Positions 1 to 12,000 of a stretch of DNA of 64,000 nucleotides are shown here, in pieces. How positions within the stretch are numbered: position 1 is the stretch's first letter; each line of letters opens with the position of its first letter. A program made the translations under genes and the position numbers. A model generated the notes under the pieces. That model ran no database searches. It was not told the DNA's origin and worked only from the letters and a program-made list of their open reading frames with translations. This stretch comes from Adineta ricciae (lineage: Eukaryota; Rotifera; Eurotatoria; Adinetida; Adinetidae), in assembly GCA_905250025.1 (NCBI GenBank), contig CAJNOJ010000021.1:434001-498000 (forward strand), read 5' to 3'.

Positions 1-34
1 TGCAAAAAAAAGAGTCTTCACAGCATTGTTTCAG

Positions 35-3000
35 ATGATCGTCCGACAATGTCTGTCCGATCGTTTTCGTCAAATAATTCGTTTATCATTGAATCATTTT
101 CGTTTTCAATCGACTCGTCGAACGAATCCTTTAGGTATTCAAATGTTGAGTACACAGTTACATCAACAGTTATTTCCATCTAATCGAGAACCGACATTTC
201 CAGATGAAATCATTCAAATAGCAGAAAATCATTTGAAACAATTCGAACTCGGTTCACAGAACACTGAAGTACTTGAAGACATTGACTTTACTTTACCTAA
301 CTTGGAAAGTGAAGATCTGAATGAACATTTTAAAGTTATCGCAAAGAAGCAATCAGCACCCTATGTGAAGCTGATTAAAGAATTGATGGAAGCTAAAATA
401 CCAGCTCAGCCAACGGAATGGATTTATGCGAAAGGATGGACAAAGTTTGTGTTCGGATCCGAAAAGACGAAAGTTATTCAATGATGTTTCTATTTGAAGA
501 TATTTCAATAATGGCCAACAACCAGTTTCTGTGCCGTACCCTGAGGAAAAGGTGATGGTGTTTGATGTGGAAACACTAGTTTCTGAAGGCAATTTCGCCG
601 TGTTAGCAATCGCTCTTTCATCTAAACATTGGTACGTGATTTCAATCATACATTTCTCGACATACTTTTTCTTCTATTCACAGGTATTCTTGGTGTAGTT
701 CACGTCTAATCGACGAAGAATTTCGTTTCAAGTCAAACGTCGAACTGAATGATATGATACCCATGGAATCCGATCCATCAAAACCATCGTTAGTCATCGG
801 ACATAATGTCGCATTTGACCGTACATATATTAAAGAGCAGTATCAAATTCAAGTAAGGCCCACGATTTGTTTCCGTTGGTAACTGAAACGATTTGATTAG
901 AAAACAGGCATGTGTTTTCTTGATACGATGAGTTTACATATCATGTGTTCGGGATTTACACATGCACAGCGAATGCAATACCAAGCCTTCGAAAAAGGTG
1001 CTACGGCAAGAAATAGTGACAAAGAAGAGATTGTTGAAGGAGTCGTCGATGAGCAGAATCTAGAGATCTTACTGGAAGCCGAAAAAGAAAAAGATTTCAA
1101 AGCATACGCAAAAATGCGGTCTCTTCAGGTAGGACAAGCCATTAAATGATTTCTTTATGTCATGTTTAATCACAGAATCTTCGATGGAGACTGGAAAGTA
1201 GTTTGAACAATCTCGTCGCTGTACATAAACTTTACTGTAAACCAAAGAAACCATTGAGCAAAGCAATGCAACAAGTGTTTATCGATGGTAATATGTCAGA
1301 TGTTCGTAAAAACTTTCACGTAAGTTCTCCATTCTCTATTGTAAGAGAGAATCTCATCCGGATGATTTCCTCCAGAATTTAATGACTTATTGTGCGAATG
1401 ATGTTCAAGCAACATTTGAAGTTTTTCAAAAGCTGTACCCCATGTTCGAAGAACGGTAATCAACTCCATTTACTCTTCTATGTTTCATAGAACTCTGAAT
1501 GACCCTAGATTTCCGCACCCGGTAACTTTCAGTGGCATGCTGGAAATGAGTCGAATGTTTTTACCAATTAACAAGAATTGGTCAAGGTTTATCAATGAAG
1601 CTGAACGAACGTATGAAAGCATCAATTCAGACATTCAGCATGTACTCATGCAGATTGCTAATGAAGCATGCCAACAAATCACTGATGAAAAGTACGATAT
1701 CGATCACTTTTTTTCATATGTGTATTCGATGCGATGTTAGATATAAGAACGATCCGTGGTTGTGGGATCTGGATTGGAATACTCAATCCGTCCGCTTTCT
1801 CAAATCGACGAAAGCTAAAGCGACGAAAAAGACAATTGAACAAGAGAAAGCAGAAGATAATCCAATTTTTAAAATTGCCGGAAATCAATGGCAGACAAAA
1901 ACAATGATCGACGATGATCCACAGTTGAAGCCTAGTCCAGCTGTGCAAAACGTTTTGAATACATATTCGTCATTGTCGAAAATTCAGCCACATATGCCCG
2001 GATATCCAAGGTAAACCATTTGGTCGTTTGGATTAAAGAAATTTCATACATTAGGTTCTAGTTGGTATCGTGATCTATGCATGAAACTGCCAAAGAACGA
2101 TGCGAGTGAGGAAGAGCAATCAGCATGGAAACCTGGACCGCAATTAATCTCAACAAAAATGCGAGTTGTACCGAAACTGCTGCGTCTAACCTGGCTCGGC
2201 TATCCTTTACATTATGACGAAAATCATGGGTGGGGTTATCTTGTCCCAGATATGGATACTGAAGAAGAAAGGACAGCCGATTTTCCATACGAGTAAGTCG
2301 CCTTTGATAAGCCTTCTTACTTGTCAATGCATTATGCGATAGAGCAATCAAAGAGGTTTGTCGCGATACTAGACCGATGGAACGCAATGCTGCAAATATG
2401 GCTTTACAAGAAATCGATGATCGCTTGAAAAAGATTTCGGAAGAGATCGAAGACATAGAGACACAGAAAAACGCAGTTCTTGTGGTTGAAAAATTGATAA
2501 AAGAACAGCAAAAGTTAATTGAAAGTGTAATTTATTGATTTCATTAGTCTTGGCTTTCTCCTGAAAATCACGTTTGAATTTTTACAGCGTAAGAAACTAT
2601 TACGAACAAATACATCATCATGTACAATTCATCAAGGCAACGGCCCATATGAGGTGGAAAATGTACCTGGCTGTTGGTTTTTCAAAATACCGCACAAAGT
2701 GAGGTGAAACACATTGTTCTATCTCCTTCTGATAAAACTCGATCATATAGGATGGCAATGAGAAGAATGTTGGTAATCCTCTAGCAAAAACGTTCAGTTC
2801 AAAAATAGCTGATGGCACATTACGTGCCCATGGCTCAACAGCTGCAAAATGGTTACTCGAATGGAGCAAAATGCTTAGCTACTGGGAGAATAATGAAAAA
2901 CGAATCAAGTAAGGTTTGTTCTTTACACAGTCGAATGTGATTCAACTGGAACATTCCATTAGATCTCAGATGGCTGTGCAAATCGATAATGATCAGACGG

Positions 3001-4533
3001 GCATAATTTTACCTCGTGTTGTCGTTGCTGGTACGGTAACAAGACGGGCAGTTGAACCGACGTGGTTAACTGCATCGAACGCTCAGGTAATGCTGATGTT
3101 TTCAATGCATGAAGAGTCATCGCTCGTTTTAGGGAGATCGTATTGGAAGCGAATTGAAAGCTATGGTACAAGCACCAGAAGGATACTGCTTCGTTGGTGC
3201 TGATGTCGATAGTCAAGAGCTATGGATTGCTTCTATTCTGGCCGATGCACAATTTGCAGGAATGCATGGTAAATGGAAAGAGAGGAAGATGTAGAAATGT
3301 CTTTTTTGCTGGTTTAGGTTCAACGGCATTCGGTTGGATGAACTTGCAAGGCAAAAAGAAAGATGGCACGGATCTTCATAGTAAAGTTGCTGCTCTCGTC
3401 GGTATTAGTCGTGATCAAGCTAAGGTGAGTGTTTATCTAGTTGAAATCCGGGTAGTTGTTCTACGAATTACGAAACGTTGATGCTATTCAGGTGTTCAAC
3501 TATGGACGAATGTATGGAGCAGGAAAAACTTTTGCAGAAAAGTTACTGATGCAATTCAATCACAATTTGAGTGTTGACGAAGCAAAAGCAAAAGCAGATC
3601 TGATGTATTCGAAAACGAAAGGAACGAAGTAAAAAACCATCTTGAGATATTCTTCTCCTTTCGCCAATAGATATTTTACTTTAGAAGCCGCGTCTCGCAA
3701 AAATGGGAAGGTGGTTCCGAGTCCGAAGTATTCAATAGTTTAGAAGACGTCGCTCGTAGCTCACAACCCCAAACACCCGTATTACAATGTCGAATCAGTC
3801 GAGCCCTAGAACCACAGAATGTCGGCGAAGCTGTAAGTATAATTCAATGAAAAATGATATTCACAATCGTCTCTTTGACTAGTATATGACGAGTCGCATC
3901 AATTGGGTTGTGCAAAGTTCGGCTGTGGATTATCTTCATCTGATGCTTGTCTGTATGAGATGGCTCATTGAGAAATATGACATACACTGTCGATTTGCTA
4001 TCAGTAAGAGTAGTTATTTTTATTCACAACGATCTTCGCTTTGCTTTTTTCAGGCATTCACGATGAAGTTCGATATTTATGTCATGTAGATGACCGGTAA
4101 AAGAATATTGATCAGTAGCATCAAGTTAGTTTTTTGTTTCAGGTATCGAGCGGCTCTTGCTTTACAAATTACAAACTTATTAACGCGAGCGATGTTCGCT
4201 AAGCAATTGAAAATGAATGATTTACCAGCGGTAAATAGTTTCTGCTGAATGAAGACAAGCTATTTGAAACTTTCGGCCGTTTTAGTCTGTGGCGTTCTTC
4301 AGTTCCGTCGATGTAGATAAGTGTTTACGAAAAGAGCCGTACCTCGACTGTAAAACACCAAGTAACCCGTTAGGTCTTGAAGCTGCGTGCGACATTCCAA
4401 AAGGTATATGGTTCCTTTTATAATATTCTCGCTAGGTTTGTTTTCTTTCGTATTTACAGGTGAATCGCTGACAATTTCTGATATACTCAAGGTGACTAAC
4501 AAGACATTAGAAAAAGAAAAGAAAGAGAAATAA
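35..4533 (+). CDS. POLG: DNA polymerase gamma catalytic subunit (mitochondrial replicase), multi-exon
   Basis: Family A DNA polymerase that replicates mitochondrial DNA. The first ATG (35) opens a basic, Ser/Arg-rich stretch typical of a mitochondrial presequence, followed by the POLG-specific [17 protein letters not shown]. The 3'-5' exonuclease motifs are visible in order: VFDVET near 560, [16 protein letters not shown] near 800-840, and [13 protein letters not shown] near 1390. The polymerase motifs follow: A ([15 protein letters not shown], near 3200), B ([16 protein letters not shown], near 3495-3545) and C (HDEVRYLC, near 4060-4085). The C-terminus ([22 protein letters not shown]) matches the vertebrate tail. 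The gene is broken by roughly 16-20 short introns; I joined them by eye, so individual edges may be off. The stop is TAA at 4531-4533. A tttcag tract ends exactly at the base before the ATG. No catalytic residue appears lost. It converges with the ART-TPR gene about 90 bp downstream. Confidence 0.95.
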
Positions 4534-4546
4534 ATGTAGTTTTTGT

Positions 4547-4552
4547 AATAAA
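4547..4552 (+). terminator. AATAAA polyadenylation signal of POLG
   Basis: An AATAAA hexamer lies 14 bp after the POLG stop codon, in the short gap before the convergent gene. Confidence 0.6.
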
Positions 4553-4624
4553 CCATTTGATACATAGTTTTGACAAAAAAATCATTATAGTTACGATTTC
4601 TTTCTCATAGTCTTGAGAAGTTTC

Positions 4625-6715
4625 TTACACGCCTGCACATGCGGGTAATGATTGATCGATAATATTGACTGCACGTTCATAATATTCTTGTGCTTTCGAA
4701 TGATCACCCATCCTTTCATAGATCATGCCCATGTTCTTGTATGAAATGCCTAAATCGGGATGATTCGGAGGAAGAACGTGTGTACTAATTTGAAGATCTT
4801 TCTCAAAATACGGAAGTGCTATTTCATATTCACCCATCTGGCCGTACAGCGAACCAATGTTGTTGTACGACATCGCTAAGTCGGGATGATCTGGAGGAAG
4901 TGATTTCCGTCGAATTTTAAGCGATTTTTCATAATATGGAAGTGCTTTCGTATAATTACCCATCTTGAGATAGATTGAACCAATATTGTCGTAAGAGCCA
5001 CCGAGATCAGGATGAGCCGACGGCAATGATTTTTGACGAATTTGAAGTGCTTTCTCATGATAAATCAATGCTTTTGAATAATCACCCATTTCACCGCAAA
5101 TTATGCCAATATTATTATAAGAGCTCGCCAGATCGGGATGGTCTGAAGGAAGCGATTGTTCTTGAATATTAAGGCTTTCGTCGTACCAGCAGAGAGCGTC
5201 GGAATAAGCTGTCATCTTGCGATAGACTTCACCAATATTGTTGTAGGAGGCAGCAAAGCTTAGATGATTCGATGGAAACATTTTCTGATCGATTTCCAGT
5301 GCTTTTTCGTAAAATTTGATCGCTTTCAAATATCTTCCTTGTTGATCTTTGATGCAGCCAAGTTGATGATAGATGGGTCCTTTTTCTTCATCAGTCGTGG
5401 AACGTTCGAGTAAAACTTGACATACGTCTTCTGCTTTGTTGAATTGGCCCATCTTGCTCAGCACCACACTTAACTGAAACCACCCGGAACGTCCATCGGA
5501 ATCTTCTTGAATCCGTTCTGTAAGTATTCGAAGATCTCTATCATTGTCACTAGTTAGTATCAGTTCGACTTCGTAAAGACGATTGTTCTCGTCGATGGAT
5601 CTGAGATCTCGAATTCGAAAGACGCTATGCATCGAGAAAAGTATTTCACTCTCTGTTTGGAAACAGCCCATATTTTCGACGGCAGCAAATGGTGTTGTTG
5701 ATTGATTTGAATCAACATTCATCACAAATAGGATGCCAATCATGTCAGAATTCGATAGACATTGATACGCGTAATTTAACGATATATCTCGCCTCTCACT
5801 ACAGGATAGAAAGCTATTGAATGCTATCAATCCACCTTGCGTATTTGTCAACTGTTGAAAGTCAGCTTTTGATAAACCTTGTCCACGATACAATCGAAGT
5901 TGCCCACAAGAATCGTGTTGATTGAATTGTTTTCGATGTAGCTGCTGAATTTGACGATGAAGATCAACGATATAGAAACCGATGTTAATAACCACGGTGA
6001 TATCCATGATTCGAAGCGCGCGATTTAACATCGGATAGAGAAAAGATTCTTTCGTATACCACCATATCGGTGTGTGATCATGATACTCTTGGTGAAATTT
6101 CTCAATATTGTTCAGTTCGTATTTATTTGCAGCAAACTGTTTTCGACAATAATCGATGAATTGCTCGAAATGCTCTTGCTCAAAGCTAATTTTCAGTAGA
6201 ATCTCTTTGATGATTTGAGTGTACATAAATGAACAGTCCAGTTCGTCTAACTTTTTCTCCACGGTGATGGTATCTGCGTTCAAAAAACTAATCGAGAGAG
6301 AATTATGTTCACATTGATTGGCAACTTGCTTGATTGCGTCGCAAATCGGAGTGATACACGTGAACGTACCTTTAATTTTGGACCATTCGTTCGTCCACAT
6401 CAAGTGACGCTTCCTATCAGCAGGGAAAATAAAAATCGAATCGACTTGAGGTAGATGATGTATTCGAGGTACAACTTTTTCACCAAATTCGCTTGAAGTG
6501 ATCATACAAATTCTCTCGTCGTGAACGTTTTCAATGAACCGAACGCATACATCGACACTAATAAACGCGTTAACGTTACCAATAGACGATTGCAATTTTG
6601 CGATAGTCCTCTGACATTCGTTGTTGTCCTCGTCGATATTATCAGCAAGCCAGACCAGAAGAACATGCTGTACAATCCGTCCGGTAGATGCAGATCTTGA
6701 CTTCGTTGCACTCAT
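4625..6715 (-). CDS. Intronless ADP-ribosyltransferase-TPR protein (bdelloid-type ART / kinesin-light-chain-like repeats)
   Basis: A single 696-residue frame without introns. Residues about 15-125 form an alpha/beta-looking N-terminal domain (hydrophobic strands HVLLVWLADN, ICMITSS, SIFIFPAD) that I cannot assign; it resembles a receiver- or TIR-like fold only in pattern. Residues about 215-395 match an arginine-specific mono-ADP-ribosyltransferase with the R-S-E triad: Arg277 in LYRGQGLSK, Ser in AFNSFLSCS (301-304), and ExE at Glu355/Glu357 in QTESEILF. Residues about 440-690 hold six 42-residue TPR units of kinesin-light-chain type, each with an SLP..HPDL linker and SYNNIG helix start. No signal peptide is seen, so the protein is probably cytosolic. 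Predicted role: NAD-dependent ADP-ribosylation of protein arginine, with the TPRs binding targets. The triad is complete, so activity is plausible. The physiological role is unknown. The lack of introns contrasts with nearly every neighbour. Confidence 0.85.
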   Translation of the reverse strand: MSATKSRSASTGRIVQHVLLVWLADNIDEDNNECQRTIAKLQSSIGNVNAFISVDVCVRFIENVHDERICMITSSEFGEKVVPRIHHLPQVDSIFIFPADRKRHLMWTNEWSKIKGTFTCITPICDAIKQVANQCEHNSLSISFLNADTITVEKKLDELDCSFMYTQIIKEILLKISFEQEHFEQFIDYCRKQFAANKYELNNIEKFHQEYHDHTPIWWYTKESFLYPMLNRALRIMDITVVINIGFYIVDLHRQIQQLHRKQFNQHDSCGQLRLYRGQGLSKADFQQLTNTQGGLIAFNSFLSCSERRDISLNYAYQCLSNSDMIGILFVMNVDSNQSTTPFAAVENMGCFQTESEILFSMHSVFRIRDLRSIDENNRLYEVELILTSDNDRDLRILTERIQEDSDGRSGWFQLSVVLSKMGQFNKAEDVCQVLLERSTTDEEKGPIYHQLGCIKDQQGRYLKAIKFYEKALEIDQKMFPSNHLSFAASYNNIGEVYRKMTAYSDALCWYDESLNIQEQSLPSDHPDLASSYNNIGIICGEMGDYSKALIYHEKALQIRQKSLPSAHPDLGGSYDNIGSIYLKMGNYTKALPYYEKSLKIRRKSLPPDHPDLAMSYNNIGSLYGQMGEYEIALPYFEKDLQISTHVLPPNHPDLGISYKNMGMIYERMGDHSKAQEYYERAVNIIDQSLPACAGV

Positions 6716-7101
6716 GTACTGCGTAACTTTGAAGTTGCTAATAGAAATACAAATGGAAGTGAGAAAGTAAAGTTTATATTTATCGAATCTTGAAACTTCT
6801 TTTTTGCCTTTCCTTCAGTCGAGTTTTACTATCGTTCTGCAACTATAAAAGACTGAAAAAACGATCGACATCAGCAAGCGATGGTGACATATTGCTTGTC
6901 GTGATTATGAGTAATACCGAGAGAGAGAGAGAGAGTACAGAGAATTGACTGGAAGCAACAACGAACTTTACGAGTGACCCATTGTCCAATTTCTTCGTCG
7001 AAATGGCAAAATCGACGCTGCAATCTTTATTCTCTTTTTGAAATGAAAAATACTATGACTATATCGATTACGTCCAAGAAAAAAATCGATCGTTGCAGAG
7101 C
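6716..7101. other. Intergenic, no gene seen; short GA microsatellite at about 6919-6934
   Basis: This AT-rich stretch holds the probable promoter/5' UTR of the ART-TPR gene and the 3' UTR of the dehydratase gene. A short pure (GA)n run lies at about 6919-6934. No open frame with family resemblance was found. Confidence 0.5.
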
Positions 7102-8488
7102 CTATTCGTTTGACTTATCGGCTCTCGGATAGGGCCGTCGAAGGTGCGTTTTTTTCAATGTTACACCAAAGCCCGGTTTGTTTGGATCTAAATCAACCCA
7201 TCCATTTTTCGGCAATGGTTCATCATCGAAAAGTTGCCCAAAATACGGCGAAATACTGGCACCATCGGCTGCAAGTAGAATGAATTCACTCATAGGCAAA
7301 TTAGGAAATGCATATTGTAGATGGTAGGAGTAAATCGATGAACCATGCGGAATAATGGGAATGTCATAGGCAGACGCCAGAGCAACAATACGACGAGCTT
7401 CGGTAATCCCACCGCACCAAGTTACATCCGGTTGAAGGAGATCGGCACATTCTTGGTCGAGTAATAACTTGAAACCCCATCTTGTGTATTCGTGTTCACC
7501 GCAAGTTAATAAAGCAGTTGATGGATTACGTTTCTTCACTTCGGTATAGCCGGCGTACTGATCTGGTGGTAAATGTTCTTCGACCCTAGATAAATCAAAT
7601 GAATAATACCTATTATATATATACAAAACGTGTTTATACCATTTGATATTGTATGGTTTGATCAATTCAAGCAATTTTAATGTATAACCAACTGTTAGCG
7701 CCATGTAGCAATCCTAATAATGATAACATCTCGTGGGAACTATCGTTCTTCATTGCAGGCAAATAACTTACGATCATTAGTGGAAAATCAGGTCCAACAG
7801 CTTCCCGAATCTCTTTTACACGTTGAATGTTTTTTCTCATTCCTTCGTCTCCGTCAGCTGGTCCAAATGGTAACGGAAATTTCGCACCTTTGAATCCTAA
7901 ATTTTTTGCTGCTAACGGATCATAACACGTCGCATAGCAAGGCAAACTTCCTTTGGTTTTGCCTCCCAATAGTTTATACACAGGTTCGTTACGCAATTTT
8001 CCAGCACAGTCCCAAAGTGCCAGATCAATTGCTGATATTGCCTGAACAGTTAAACCTTTTCGACCATAGTTCATCGACGAACGCCACATAACATCCCATA
8101 GAAATTCGATGTTTAACGGGTCTTGTCCTTCGAGAAATCGACTAAAATGATTTTCGATGAGAAAGCACGCAGGTTCACCCCCGATTGACACACCTACGCC
8201 AGTCATTCCGTTTGTTAATTCAATTTCAACAATAACCGAACCGAGTGCATCGATGCCCCACGTAGATCGACGAGCTTTGTATTTTTCATAGAATGACATG
8301 GGATTCGCGATAGGCCATTGGTCTGTTCCAAGAATCCAGTGACCTTCAGCTTGAGAATGACAATCAGCGAAACCACCGCCTTCTTCTTCAGCTTTTTTCG
8401 ATGCTATAACATACGCTCGAACATTCAAGATCGTCACAGCATTTGCATCTGGTTTAACATCCGGAAGGACGGTCAAAATCAACGACAT
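7102..8488 (-). CDS. L-rhamnonate dehydratase (enolase superfamily, mandelate racemase subgroup), 3 exons
   Basis: Predicted to dehydrate L-rhamnonate to 2-keto-3-deoxy-L-rhamnonate in non-phosphorylative rhamnose breakdown. The N-terminal half carries family hallmarks: SQAEGHWILG, ARRSTWGIDALGSVIVEIE, GGEPACFLIENHFSRFLEG, NYGRKGLTVQAISAIDLALWD. The barrel carries metal ligands in order: Asp of DCYM, Glu of WVEEHLPPDQY and Glu of CGEHEYTRWGF. These are followed by QPDVTWCGGITEARRI and the catalytic His region IIPHGSSIYSYH. Two short GT-AG introns (about 7719-7771 and about 7588-7641) rejoin the frame exactly at LMI/DCYM and IKW/VEE, so the gene looks intact and adapted to the host. The start MSLILTVLPD is the first ATG of the frame. 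The enzyme is known from bacteria and fungi and is not a standard animal gene, so horizontal acquisition is likely. A related sugar-acid dehydratase specificity cannot be excluded. Confidence 0.88.
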
Positions 8489-9070
8489 GATGAGTTCTTC
8501 TACTTAAACTAATAAAAGCTGCGTCTTTCTTATGAGAGAACCTAACAAATATGATTATACTTTAGATAAGAGCAGACGACGTTTCTCCGCCTTAAATTAC
8601 ATTTCAAACTTGTTTGTTCGTCCTTTTTATTGATAAAACAACAGATCATCGAGCTGTTATCAGCTTCTTAATCTTCGCTATCATAACACAAAATAAAACA
8701 TGTTTGAGTCAAGTTAACGAAGATAAATTCAATATTCGACGTGTGCTTTTTCAGAAAGATGCATCGCAAGTCGTTTTTGAAACTGTAAGCATTCGCTGCA
8801 CGAAAGAAATAGTGAAAGTCATGAAAAGAACTTCTTCGCCTTGCTTTCCTTTCCTTTATTTAAAACGCCTTCTACAACGTACTACTGATATACTGCGACA
8901 TCTCATATAAAACTATGACACATTATTTAATGGTTATATTTTTCTTTTCGTTTACGACTCAGAACAGATCTGCTTATTTCACGCACGAGAAGATTTGGCT
9001 TTGATGATATGATCCCTTTTCTTGAAAATAAAATTTCGATTTTCTAGACTGATATTTCCGAATCGAATCG
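8489..9070. other. Divergent intergenic region between dehydratase (-) and flippase (+)
   Basis: A head-to-head promoter region. A tttctag acceptor-like tract ends about 23 bp before the flippase ATG. Open frames here show no recognisable domain and I do not call a gene. Confidence 0.5.
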
Positions 9071-12000
9071 ATGGGACAAAACTCGTCGATCACACAAACA
9101 TTTCAACGAATACGAAACTCTTTTAGTAGAAATGGAAATCTACCATCAACAGATGCGAACGATAGACGTCTAATAACAATCAACAGTGGACCTCAAACTA
9201 CAAAATTCATATCAAATGATATCAGTACGAGTAAATACTCGCTAATCACATTCTTACCAAAGTTTCTCTTTGAACAATTTCGTAAATATTCGAATATATT
9301 CTTCCTCTGTATCGTCATCTTTCAAGTAAATATTGACACATCATCATCGTAAATACATACCCAGATTTCGTTTCTTTTTAGCAAATTCCGGGTGTATCCC
9401 CAACGGGTAGATATACGACTGCAGTTCCTTTGTCATTCATTCTATGCTGTGCAGCTATCAAAGAAATTATAGAAGACGTGGTCAGTTGAATCTCTCTCGA
9501 TTTGATTTTGTCTGAATGTTTCATGTAGAAACGACACATACAAGACGATGCAGTCAATCGTCGAAAAGTTCTGAGTATGTTGAAATAATTTAATATGGCA
9601 AGAAGAAATGATTATCTGTTGATTTAGTCTATCGGGAAGGAAATTGGATTTACACATCTTGGTCCAAAGTCAAAGTCGGTGATATTGTTAAAGTTATCGA
9701 CAAAGAATACTTTCCAGCCGATCTGGTGCTAATCTCTTCCGGGTAGGTTCGATTTCATTGTAATATCATCTGATTAGACGTTTTTAGCGAGCCTAATTCG
9801 ATATGTTACATACAAACATCAAATCTCGATGGAGAAACCAATTTAAAAGTTCGACAAGTATGTTCGATTTACGAACTTTCGTGTCAAAATCAGCTATGAT
9901 ATACAATAGGGTTTACCGCAAACAGCGCACGTTCTATCCAGCATGCAACTGAAGGATTTGCAAGGCACGGTCGAATGTGAATTGCCCAACCGAAACCTAT
10001 ACGAATTTGCCGGAACATTGAAAATCAACAGTGCTGCTTTTCCAATCCCGCTAGGCGCAGATCAGATTCTTTTACGCGGTTCTCAACTAAAGAATACAGC
10101 TTGGATCTATGGAATTGTTATCTATAGCGGACACGACACAAAACTAATGATGGTTCGTTCTGAAAGCTTTGTGGACGTGATGGTAATCATGATTTGTATT
10201 TAGAATTCATCATCCGTTCCATTGAAACGAACAAATGTTGAACAGGTTACGAATAAACAAGTGAATATCGAATGATTGCTTTTATGTTATTATAACTTTA
10301 TTTAAATCGTAGATTCTATTTCTTTTGATCATACTCATCGTCTTGTGCTTGTTCAGCACTATTGCCGGCGAAGTTTGGAGCTATCGAAACAAAGATACAC
10401 ATTGGTATTTAGGTTACAATCTTGATGAAGATCGAGAAAGTAATGACAGAGAGAGGGGAAAGAGAGAATACGAATTATTGATTGACAGTGTTCGCTTCTA
10501 GCTTGGCGTCATATTGGCTTTACATTTTTAACATTTTTTATTCTATTCAATAATTTGATTCCAATTTCATTGCAAATTACCGTCGATCTCGTAAAATTCA
10601 TTCAGGCATATTTTATCAATTGGGTAAAACATTTAAATAGCGTTGCAGTTCAATATGATCTGCGTTTCTTTCTGTTCAGGATAAAGATATGTATGATTCC
10701 GAAACAGATACTCCAGCGAATGCTAGAACATCGAATTTGAATGAAGAATTGGGCCAAGTAAAATATATTTTCTCAGATAAAACAGGTACTTTAACAAAGA
10801 ATGAAATGATATTCAAACAATGTTCGATATCTGGTATTATGTATGGGTAAGTTCCCAAGAAAAATACTTTTTGCAAATGTTTTTATTCGTACTTTGATAG
10901 GTCAGGAAATTTAGCCGAGTTTAACAATTATGAACTACTGAAAAATCTCGAACAACATGTAAGTTCGTCTTTTGGTAGTGTAAAGTTCAGAGGTGCTATT
11001 TTCGGTTTGTTGCTAGGAAACACGAGATGAAATTCGCGAGTTCTTGACACTGTTGGCAACATGTCACACTGTTGTACCAGAAAATAAAGCTTATACAGAA
11101 TTGCCAACGGAAGTAGCGTACCAAGCATCATCACCAGGTAGTCCAAGGCCATCGAAAACATCAATCATTCTATGAGATGCTCCTTTAGATGAATTCGCAT
11201 TGGTCACAGCTATGAAATTATTGGGCATTGTGTTTTACAGTCGAACGCCAGATAGTGTTACAATCAATTTCGTAAGTCAGCATAGATATTCATGGAATTT
11301 CGTTTCAACGTGTTTCGTTTGTAGCGAGGTGAAAAAGAAGAATATAAGATTCTAAATGTCTTGGAATTCAGCAGGTATCTCATGCCGTCACATTATTTTT
11401 GCGAAGATAGTTCCATTCTCTCGTCTTCTAGCGATCGGAAACGAATGAGCGTCATTATTCGAACGCCAAGGAATGAAATCAAATTGTACTGCAAAGGCGC
11501 TGTACGACCAAATCATCTTCTCAAACTTCCGAGTACAGTTTATTTCTATTCAGGATAGTGTCATTCTGGAACGTCTTGCTGCGGACGATCAACACGTCAA
11601 GGAGACAGGTGAACACCTAGAAAATTTTGCTAATTCTGGTCTTCGAACATTATGTCTTGGCTATCGGACTTTAACAAACGAAGAATACAATGTAAATAAG
11701 CACGCTTCATATCTTACTTGAAAGATCATTTCTCTTTTGATAGATATGGTCCACTAAATATCGTGAAGCATCAACTGCAATTAACAACCGAAATGAATTA
11801 GTCGCAGAAGTTGCCAATCAAATTGAATGCAATCTGAAACTATTAGGTGCTACTGGTATCGAAGATAAACTGCAAGATGTGGGTAGTTCTCAATCATTGA
11901 TAAATATTCACTTATCTTTCTTTTTTGTCTTCTAGCAAGTTTCAGAAAGTCTGACGATGTTGCACAAAGCTGGAATAAAGGTAACTATCAACAATAATGA

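Noticed and set aside
8614-8910. 98-codon plus-strand frame between the dehydratase and flippase genes
   Set aside because: Composition is not protein-like over most of its length, no family pattern is visible, and it lies where a divergent promoter is expected.
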